A DNA stretch of 64,000 nucleotides from Puccinellia tenuiflora (Eukaryota > Streptophyta > Magnoliopsida > Poales > Poaceae). Location of the stretch: assembly GCA_012064385.1 (NCBI GenBank), contig QRDG01000027.1, forward strand, positions 2,648,255 through 2,712,254, written 5' to 3'. Made by a program: the position numbers and the translations under genes. Positions 56,544 to 64,000 of this stretch are shown here, in pieces. The notes under the pieces were generated by a model. It saw only the letters and a list, made by a program, of their open reading frames with translations, did not search any database and was not told the DNA's origin. Each line of letters begins with the position of its first letter. Positions within the stretch are counted from its first letter, which is position 1.

Positions 56544-58037
56544 TCACTCTTCATCATCATCCTCCTGTTCATCCTCAACATCATACTCATCATCATGTGC
56601 AGCTGGACTGGAGCTCGACTGACCAGGGTCCCCTTGCCAATATGGAGCAAGAGAAGTGGCGTCATCGCCAAACCAGAAGGTGTACTCATTCTGTGCCATA
56701 TAGGTGCCCTTTGAGACTTCCTCTGAGCTTGCAGGACCAACAGGAAGATTAAGATGAGTCATAATGGCACGCTGATTGCGATTGTAGCTCTTTTGTTTGG
56801 CACAGGCCTTGTAGTCAGATTTCTTTTGCAGAGCAAAGAAGCAGTTCATCTTCTTGAGTGCTTTGATTATAACATTTTGCTTCTTTGGAGCCTCACCATC
56901 CTCATCTTCATCATTCTGACCATGATATGGAGGAACATAGACAGGTGCATCTGGAGGAGGAGTAGGTATAGCAACAAGAGAAGGCACATACATATCATAT
57001 GACTCAATCACATCAGGGCTTAACTTGGTGTTAAAAAGAGTCTGCAGATAAGGACCATAAATGGGAACCTTGTTCCTAAGAACCACCAAGCGCATCTCTT
57101 GCCACATGTAGTCAAGAATATCAATTTGCTTCTTTCTCATGTATAGAGGAACAATCTGGTTTAGAAGGTTGATCATACGCTGGCGAACTTCACCCTTTTC
57201 TCCATATTTGCAATTGAGATTGTTTCTCAGGATGCCATGAACAACTCTCCAGTAATGATACATCCAAGAAATCTTGGGAATCTTTCCACGGAGCCCTATC
57301 CCCGGTGGATAGCAATGACGAAGCCCTATCTCAGCCTGCATAACTTTTGAGCAATGAATACGACTATAGCATGGTGCAAAGGGGAGTTCCTCAAGCTGAA
57401 ATAATTCCCCAAACTCTGCCAGCGTAGCCGTGCAAACGGTAGTGTGACACATCCAAGTCATAGTTCTCTTGGGCACGGTGGAGAAATGAACAGTGGCATA
57501 TAATTGTTTGAGTAACTCAGGGGAATACGGAGTGCTAACTGTTATGAGCTTAGAGATTTGATGGTAATCCATAAGCTCCATCACATCTGGCCATACCTCC
57601 CTAGTATGCTCAAGACTGAAATAAGAGGTGGGCACATGCTTGTTCTTTTTCTTATTAATGAATTGATGATATATTTGCTGATGCATCTTGCAATAGAATC
57701 TAGGGTCATCCGGACAGGTGCTATGGCCAAATGCATAGGGGTTGAAAACCAAGCGGTCTTGCTCAAACTCGAGAGTAGGCACTTTGATCCAAGTAGTACG
57801 TACCAGTTCATCAGGGTTCACAAGAGGCGGAGGCGGAGGATTTCCTGTTGGCTTGGGAGCTTGCTTGGACTTGCCTTTTCTGATCGCGGCCTTCTTGAGT
57901 CTCTTGGTCTTGGGCATGGAGGATTGAGCATCATAGTCATCAACAATATCATCAAGCCCATCGAATGTCTTGCTTCCCTTGGCTCCGGCCTTGCTTGACT
58001 GTGGGAACTCCTCCCAATCATCACCCCAATCGTCCAT
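56544..58037 (-). CDS. Extra ORF after RNase H of the Copia element, 497 residues
   Basis: It is intact from ATG 58037 to the TGA at 56544. The N-terminus is acidic and Trp-rich (MDDWGDDWEEFPQSSKAG), followed by a Lys-rich, nuclear-signal-like part (KTKRLKKAAIRKGKSK) and a Pro run. A long globular middle (residues about 75-340, with WMYHYWRVVHGILRNN and MWQEMRLVVLRNKVPIYGPY) leads to a very acidic tail (DDEYDVEDEQEDDDEE). The middle recalls the 'putative plant transposon protein' type found in plant LTR elements; this is a memory-based resemblance. In Sireviruses this position is called env-like, but I see no signal peptide and no clear membrane anchor. Staying open while gag and pol are broken is notable. 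Confidence 0.75.
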   Translation of the reverse strand: MDDWGDDWEEFPQSSKAGAKGSKTFDGLDDIVDDYDAQSSMPKTKRLKKAAIRKGKSKQAPKPTGNPPPPPLVNPDELVRTTWIKVPTLEFEQDRLVFNPYAFGHSTCPDDPRFYCKMHQQIYHQFINKKKNKHVPTSYFSLEHTREVWPDVMELMDYHQISKLITVSTPYSPELLKQLYATVHFSTVPKRTMTWMCHTTVCTATLAEFGELFQLEELPFAPCYSRIHCSKVMQAEIGLRHCYPPGIGLRGKIPKISWMYHYWRVVHGILRNNLNCKYGEKGEVRQRMINLLNQIVPLYMRKKQIDILDYMWQEMRLVVLRNKVPIYGPYLQTLFNTKLSPDVIESYDMYVPSLVAIPTPPPDAPVYVPPYHGQNDEDEDGEAPKKQNVIIKALKKMNCFFALQKKSDYKACAKQKSYNRNQRAIMTHLNLPVGPASSEEVSKGTYMAQNEYTFWFGDDATSLAPYWQGDPGQSSSSPAAHDDEYDVEDEQEDDDEE

Positions 58038-58991
58038 CTCAAATCTTGAGAGGGGAACCTCAAGAACACACCAATCAAAGGAGAAGATCTACCTCAAATC
58101 GGCACACAAACGGGGAAAATATGTGGATAGGATGAGAGATCGGGTGATTCTCTCACCAATTTGTGGAGGAGAAGGAGTGGGTTGTGGTTCAAACGGAGGG
58201 GAAGGTGGAGGAGCTTGAGTTTGGGAAGAGGGCAACAATGGAGAAGAGATGCATGGAGGGGAAGAAGTGGAATAACCTAGGTCGAAGTCCCCCCGTGCAG
58301 TTAAGTTCCTAGGCGCGCCGGCCTGGGAACCGGCCGGGGCCGGGCGTGAGGCCGGCCAGCCGGCCTGGGAACCGGCCAAGGCCGGGCGGGAGGCCGGGTT
58401 AGTACCCGAGCGAGCCGGCCTGGGTGCCGGCCAGGGCCGGGCGGGAGGCCGGGACAGTACCCGAGCGAGCCGGCCTAGGAGCCGGCCTGGGCTGGGTCAG
58501 AGGCCGGCCCACACCCAGGAAGGTACAGTTTTCTCTGTCTTCATCCATCTTTGCTTGTTTTGATTTTCTTGACTTGCGAGCACTTTGTATCATTAGAAAT
58601 ACCATAGAGCAACCATTGAGTGATCCGGGGGAGATGCAAAATATGATGTAAACTCCACGTAAAATAGAAATTCGAAATAAGGAGTATTGAGTGTGGTACA
58701 AAGAAAATGACAAATGAGAAAATATGAATGTATTTGAGAAAATGTCGGTGGCCTAGGCCACCATATATGAGTGTATGGCATGCCACCGCGAAGATATATC
58801 TTGGGTGCATAACCAAAACTCATCATTTAAGCTCATATGTGAATATTCTTGAGACATCAATGAAAACATTGCTATTTGCATAATGGGGGGAGGGAGAGTC
58901 CAATGGATTTGGACAACACTCCCCCTAAATCCATGCCTACATCTAGAATTCAAATAAAACTCTAGTAGAGGTGTGTATCCAAGATTCTTAA
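58038..58991 (-). other. Spacer between RNase H and the extra ORF, with second GGCCGG minisatellite
   Basis: 58310-58515 is made of GAGCCGGCCTGGG(A/T), CCGGCC(A/G)GGGCCGGGC and GGGAGGCCGG words in four to five units, including ACCCGAGCGAGCCGGCCT twice. A PPT-like box (complement of CTCCCCCTAAA) is at 58918-58928. No gene is seen. Confidence 0.85.
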
Positions 58992-59606
58992 TCAAACAAA
59001 GTTGCTTGCACACACCACATTGATTTCTCCCCTCAATTCCTTGAATCTCTTCTCGTCAAGGGGTTTTGTGAATATATCGGCAAGTTGATCTTTGGTGTTG
59101 ATATATGAAAGAGAGATATCCCCATTGGCCACATGATCACGTATAAAATGATACCGTATTTCAATATGCTTTGTCTTGCCATGGAACACGGGATTGTGAG
59201 CAATTCTTATAGCACTTTCATTATCACATAAAAGAGGCAATGTCTTTTTCTTAATTCCGAAATCCTCAAGACATTGTCTCATCCATAATAATTGTGAACA
59301 ACAACTTGCGGCGGCAATATATTCGGCTTCCGTGGAGGAGGTGGATATGCAATTTTGTTTCTTCGAAGACCAACACACAAGTGACCTACCAAGAAATTGG
59401 CAAGCACCCGAGGTTGATTTCCTAGTCACTTTGTCACCGGCCCAATCTGCATCCGAATACCCCACAAGATCAAAGCTTGTATTTGAAGGATACCAAAGAC
59501 CATGATTGGGGGTATCAACCAAGTACCTAAGAATTCTTTTGACAGCAGTCATATGGCTTTCTTTGGGGTTAGATTGAAATCTTGCACACAAACCCACACT
59601 AAACAT
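58992..59606 (-). pseudogene. Copia RNase H segment
   Basis: The open frame carries SDADWAGD, STSSTEAEYIA and CDNESAI, the acidic active-site triad of the Copia RNase H, followed by KHIEIRYHFIRD and a normal C-terminal DIFTKPL region and stop. Upstream it is continuous in frame with 59616-59882 apart from a TGA at 59616 that looks like a CGA-to-TGA change. It would degrade RNA in RNA:DNA hybrids. Confidence 0.9.
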
Positions 59607-59615
59607 GATATCCGG

Positions 59616-59882
59616 TCAAGATGCACAAAGATAAAGCAAAGAACGAATCATAGAACGATAAAGCTTTTGGTCAACCGGAATACCTTTGTGATCTTGTGTT
59701 AGATTCACGTTTGTTGCCATTGGAAATCTCAATGGGATTGCATTTGACATATGAAACTTCTTGAGCATGTCTTGAGTATATTTAGCTTGGCAAATAAAGG
59801 TTCCTTCGTCATATTGCTCAATTTCAAAACCAAGGAAGAACTTTAACTCACCCATCATAGACATTTCAAATTCGCTTGTCAT
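59616..59882 (-). pseudogene. Copia RT thumb/connection segment
   Basis: SMMGELKFFLGFEIEQ and the run to LLYLCAS are the standard region after the RT palm. The frame closes at the TGA (59616), read as a nonsense change at a CpG. A short deletion after the YVDD motif puts it out of frame with the preceding segment. Confidence 0.85.
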
Positions 59883-59899
59883 TAGCTTAGTAAATTGTT

Positions 59900-60382
59900 C
59901 TACAAAAGAGACATATCATCAACATATACTTGGCATACAAAGAATTCTCCATTTACACTCTTGGTGAAGAGTGTGGGATCGATTACCCCAAGTGCAAAAC
60001 CACGGTATACTAGGAACTCCTTTAAGTGATCATACCAAGCACGTGGGGCTTGTTTGAGGCCATACAAAGCCTTGTGGAGTAAGTAGACATGATTAGGACA
60101 CTTGGGATCTTCGAACCCCGGAGGTTGTTTAACATATACCATCTCATTAAGTGGACCATTTAGAAATGCACTTTTAACATCCATTTGATATAACGTGAAT
60201 TTATAGCTAGAAGCAAATGCAAGCAATATACGAATGGATTCAAGTCTAGCTACGGGAGCGAAAGTTTCACCGTAGTCAAGTCCTTCGACTTGAGAGTAGC
60301 CTTGAGCAACCAAACGAGCTTTGTTGCGAATCACTTGTCCATGATTTATCTTGCTTGTTCTTGAACACCCATTTGGTTCCAA
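59900..60382 (-). pseudogene. Copia reverse transcriptase palm segment
   Basis: NKARLVAQGYSQ, GETFAPVARLESIR, LYQMDVKSAFLNG, PPGFEDP and the catalytic YVDD (about residue 154) identify the RT. The frame differs from the integrase segment because of a one-base change near 60345. Right after YVDD a deletion leads to a premature stop at 59900. Confidence 0.9.
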
Positions 60383-61640
60383 TCACATTATGGTTCTTGG
60401 GTCTTTCCACTAGGGACCATACTTTGTTTCTCTCAAAGTTGTGGAGCTCTTCGTGCATAGCATGAACCCAATCTTCATCTTCAAGAGCTTCATACACCTT
60501 GGTAGGTTCAAAATGTGATATATGAGCATGGACGCCACAAAAGAGTAATAGTTGCCTCCGAGTGGACACACTCCTTCCGAGACCACCAATGATGTTCTTT
60601 TGATAGAGAGATTTTTGATGTAATGCCACAGCCTTGCTAGCCACTCGACGAGCAAGAGCATCTGAGGGTCTCTCATTAGGGGGTGCATCTTCATCATCTC
60701 CTTCATCTTGATTTTGATTAATCCGAGAGTGGGTTGGAGTTCTTGGTGAGAGATCACCAAAATCTTGACCACCATTATCATTTGGTGGATCTTGATCATT
60801 ATCATGATGGTTGGTATCATCTTGTAGGTCTTGAGCTTGTTCTTGGTTTGCCGCTTGATCGATGGTTGATGTAGAGGGCTCCACTTGCGTCGAGAAAGAG
60901 TCCAACTCCGTTGCCACAAGGGGTTCCTCAATGGGTATAAGGGGGCCTATACCCATTCTTCCTATGGCGATGGAGGAGGGCTCATCACCTACATCATCAA
61001 GATCAACTTGCCCCACTTGGGAGCCATTATCCTCATGGAATACCACATTCATAGATTCTTCAACACACCCGGTGGATATGTTGAAGACTCTATAAGTGTG
61101 GGAATCCTTGGCGTAACCAACAAAAATGCTTTCAAAAGTTCTAGGCCCAAACTTAGGCAATTTAGAACCTTTAATGTAAACTTGACATTTGCAACCAAAA
61201 ACTTTAATATACGAGAGGTTGGGCTTTTTACCACCAAGAAGTTCATAAGGAGTCTTGTTAGTGAATGGGCGGAGATAGAGCCGGTTGGTTAGATGACAAG
61301 CAGTGTTGATGGCTTCGGCCCAAAAATTATATGGAGACTTGAATTCGGCCATCATAGTTCTTGCCATATCAATAAGTGTACGATTTTTTCTTTCCGCAAC
61401 ACCATTTTGTTGAGGGGTATACGCAGCGGAATATTGGTGTTTAATGCCCTCATCACTCAAGAATTCATCCATGGTGTAATTCTTGAACTCGGTTCCATTG
61501 TCACTTCTTATGGCCAAAATGGTTGTGTCATATTGGCGTTGTACTTGGGTGGCCCAATCAATGAATTCCCTTTGAGTTTCACTCTTTTTCTTGATATAGA
61601 AAGTCCAAGTGTATCTTGTATAATCATCAACAATCACCAA
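60276..61640 (-). pseudogene. Copia integrase and start of RT
   Basis: The catalytic DDE residues are in VIVDDYTRYTW, AIRSDNGTEF and QNGVAERKN. Then follow the conserved TPYELLGGKKPN and FGCKCQVY region, the C-terminal GYAKDSHTYRV part, a long acidic/Asn-rich linker and the first RT strand (NVIGTKWVFKNK). Out-of-frame residues follow after about 60345. The segment lacks the start of the catalytic domain because of a deletion at 61634-61640. Confidence 0.9.
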
Positions 61641-62266
61641 GCAATATCCATATGAATGAGTTGGAAGGGCCTCGTTGTATTGATTGTTGTTACTTTGGGA
61701 TGGTTCTTCTCATGCATCTTTCTGGCAACACAGGAGCTGCAAGGACGATCTTTGGAAAAATCAACTTTTGTTAGTCCTTCCACATGCTCACCCTTCATAA
61801 GTGTTTGCAAGTTTCTCATACCGACGTGGCCCAACCGGCGATGCCAAAGCCAACCCACGTCGGATTTAGCCATTAGACTTGTGGCAATATGTGTAGTTTC
61901 TTTCGAGAAATCCACTACGTACATACAGTTTTCCACAAATCCAACAGAGGCTACTTTAAGGGAAATTGTGTGAAGAATGAGCACATGATACCGTCCAAAG
62001 ACAACAGTAAAGTTGCACTCGCAAAGTTGCAAAACGGAAAGTAAATTATAACCAAGGGACTCAACAAGGAGGACTTTCTCAATGGACGTGTCCGGAGAAA
62101 TGACCACCTTGCCATGCCCCAATACCTTGAGTTCTGAACCATCACCAATCGTGACATGAGATACCTTGAGAAGTTGATGCATTAAGTCACTTAACACTTC
62201 TTTGCTTCCGGTCATATGTGCGGAGCAACCGCTATCAATAAGCCATGATGATCCTCCGGAAGCACA
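61634..62266 (-). pseudogene. Copia protease and integrase zinc-binding (pre-integrase) domain
   Basis: The frame upstream of MTGSKEVL reads WLIDSGCSAHMTG, with the DSG protease active site at about 62226. The HHCC zinc domain follows (LWHRRLGHVGMRNLQTL and CSSCVARKMHEKNH). The run ends at HMDIAW-stop: comparison with the usual Copia order suggests that a short segment between two ATATGGA words was lost at about 61640, causing the frame change. A TAG precedes the protease frame at about 62264, and gag lies in another frame. Confidence 0.85.
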
Positions 62267-62279
62267 TACCTACAAAGAG

Positions 62280-64000
62280 TTAATTCCTCGATTTAGGTAC
62301 CCATGTTTTGATGGGTCCTTTCTTGTTAGTCACAAGGGTCTTGGGAACCCAAATAGAAGCATGATAATCACTACCATATGAAGCTCCAACATATTTTGCA
62401 TAAACATGTCCATCATTAGATTTCAAAAGCACATATGATGGGTTATACTTTCTTGCAAAATTGTTGTGAGAAGATGTGTTCTTAGGAGCAATGCTCTTAG
62501 CAAGGATATCAAATTCATCTTCATCATTAGCCAACTCCCCCTCCTTCACAAAAACAATAGCATTAGTGGAGGGAGTTGGTTTCTTCTTCTCATTGGTCTT
62601 CTTGGATGTGACTCCAAATCCAAGTCCTTCCTTACCCACAACTCTCCTTTGATTTCTCAAAAGATTATTGAGATTCTTTTCTCCTTAGATGCACGACACT
62701 AGTCCTTTCTCAAGTTGAGCCTTCAACCTATTGTTCTCCAATATGAGAGATGCTTTGACGCACAAAGGGTTAGTGGCACAAGCATTTTCATTCACATCCT
62801 TACTTTGAGAGTTGTCATGTGACTCCTTAAGAACCCTGAGCTCTCTTGAGAGTGCCATGTGAGCTTTCTCAAGATGCTCAAAATCCTTAAGTAGTCCATT
62901 GTAACCATTCATAATGTTATCATTTTCATCCATGAATTCCTTAAGCTTACATAGTGCATGATCACGGTCACCCATCATTTTAGATAGATCTAAAGTGGAG
63001 ATTTGCTCAATAGAATCTTTAAGGCATCGTGCATTATCTAGGGCTTCCTCAAGCTCCGCTATCCTATTAGCATCATCACGAGCGAAACCCTCAAGTTCAC
63101 ATATTCTTTCATCATGTTCTTCTATGAGACCATATGCATTACCAAGTTGAGTCATGAAGGTATCAAATGCAATTTTATTTTCACTTTCAAGTGATCTCAT
63201 GACTTTTGAAAGATTATTAGCATTCTCATCATCAAGTTCCTCAACACAATTTAACAATGATGGAGTAGAGGAAATTGAGGGTTTTAGTGAGTGAGTTACC
63301 TTTGGAGATGTACCCTTGGCCATAAGGCACTTGTGTTTGGTTGGACCTTTCTTGTCATTCGGAGTTGAAAAGAGAGAGTCCAAAGAAGAGGGAATAACCC
63401 CAATTGCCATTGCCGCCATGCCGACTTGTTCTTCTTCATCTTCACTTTCTTCACCTCCGGATATATATTCTTGCTCATTTGTCACCATTGCCCTTTTAGA
63501 TACCTTCTTCATGAAGTTCTTGTTCTTGGAAACAAAGTTGGTCTTCTTGATGAGCTGTCCTTTATTCTCAACTCTATTCTTGTACGGGCAATCCGCAACG
63601 AAGTGTTCACTATCTCCACAATTGAAGCAAGTTCTTGCCTTCTTCATACTTGGGCCTTCTCTCCCCTTGTTCTTTGTTGCACTTGATCTAAAATCCCCTT
63701 TCTTCCACCAATTATGGTTGGCAAGCGCCAAGCACTCATTGTGTGATACCCTCTTTTCCTTCTCGGATGGCACATAGGTGAATCCACCTTCATCACTTGA
63801 TTCTTCCTCATCATAGGATGTTGCCTTCAAGGCAAGAGATACTTTCTTCATTCCATTCACACGAGCTAGAACATCTTCCGAGGATTTCTTCATCATATTC
63901 ATGGTGACAAAGGTGCCCAAAACATCATTGGGAGTTTGTTCCATGTAGTCCGCTCTTGCTTGAACATTCAATACTATGTTCTCATTGTATGGAATCAAGG
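62280..64000 (-). pseudogene. Copia gag (partial at window edge, one nonsense change)
   Basis: The frame 63998-62685 includes CFNCGDSEHFVADC (CCHC knuckle, about residue 124 of the visible part), a long coiled-coil-like stretch rich in Glu, Asn and Leu (about residues 260-400) and LEKGLVSCI before a TAA. The same frame continues from 62684 to 62280 with GEKNLNNLLRNQRRVVGKEG and ends TWVPKSRN-stop. The TAA is most simply a CAA-to-TAA change. The protein would form the particle and bind RNA. The N-terminal part lies outside the window. Confidence 0.88.

Larger units (their letters stand above)
47211..64000 (-). mobile_element. Sirevirus-like Copia retrotransposon (Maximus/SIRE type), 5' part outside window
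   Basis: The order on the minus strand is gag, protease, integrase, RT, RNase H, extra ORF, PPT boxes, 3' LTR. Integrase before RT defines Copia. The long gag with a single zinc knuckle, the additional ORF after RNase H and several polypurine boxes (complements of CTCCCCCT at 55952, 56034, 56488, 58918) fit the Sirevirus lineage. The 3' LTR is 47211-55949 with a nested element; the 5' LTR is not in the window. The coding region has at least two C-to-T-type nonsense changes, two or three frameshifts and a small deletion, so this copy is inactive. Confidence 0.86.

Overview
The window is repeat-dense plant DNA of the kind found in large grass genomes, most likely a Triticeae species (wheat, barley, rye or Aegilops). 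The reasons are nested LTR retrotransposons with TGGCGCCGTTGCCGGGGA-type primer sites, a grass-type LINE with the conserved pre-endonuclease segment, CACTA transposon ends with CCGGTACTAAAGG subterminal repeats, small inverted-repeat elements, and one intron-containing host gene whose exons follow the plant SWEET pattern. No bacterial-type operon, CRISPR array, tRNA gene or complete rRNA gene is present.

Layout. 1-6450 is the end of a CACTA transposon. It holds eight and a bit 660-bp tandem units, an AT-rich stretch, a 5S-rRNA-derived fragment and hairpin-rich subterminal repeats. 6451-7937 is old debris, including a decayed LINE fragment on the minus strand. 7938-16521 is a tandem duplication of a small membrane-protein gene. 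Copy A (7938-10331) is dead: it has a frameshift to an immediate stop, a second insertion, a LINE-tailed insertion with a 16-bp target duplication, a MITE, and a 4.5-kb LINE at its 3' end. Copy B (15939-16241) is open and encodes about 100 residues. 17024-17746 is a short non-autonomous CACTA element, and 17814-19728 is a truncated LTR element. 21537-22930 (minus) is a five-exon SWEET-like sugar transporter gene of 273 codons that keeps the proline tetrad and both pore asparagines; its probable promoter lies near 23860. 24525-26060 is a second tandem array with a higher-order period of about 445 bp made of four monomers.

27137-46838 is an LTR retrotransposon on the minus strand whose internal domain was split by a 13.8-kb LTR element (31040-44850, plus strand, TSD CTCAC). 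The left LTR of that element was in turn split by a 3.6-kb solo LTR of a related family in the opposite orientation (33663-37297, TSD AAGGA). From 47211 to the window end lies a Sirevirus-like (Maximus/SIRE-type) Copia element on the minus strand: 3' LTR, several PPT-like boxes, a 497-residue extra ORF, RNase H, RT, integrase, protease and gag, broken by several nonsense and frameshift mutations. Its LTR is split by a complete 6.8-kb non-autonomous LTR element (47303-54095, TSD GTGTG).

How things fit together. The host genes are the SWEET-like gene, the small membrane-protein gene and its dead duplicate. Everything else records successive insertions whose relative order can be read from nesting. 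The points I find most worth checking are: an acidic-repeat protein shared by two different non-autonomous LTR families; the intact extra ORF of an otherwise broken Copia element; a gag protein with six or seven zinc knuckles in an element without pol; dimeric and tetrameric higher-order structure in two unrelated arrays; and the SWEET-like gene with one intron fewer than usual. All family assignments come from motifs read by eye; no database search was possible.
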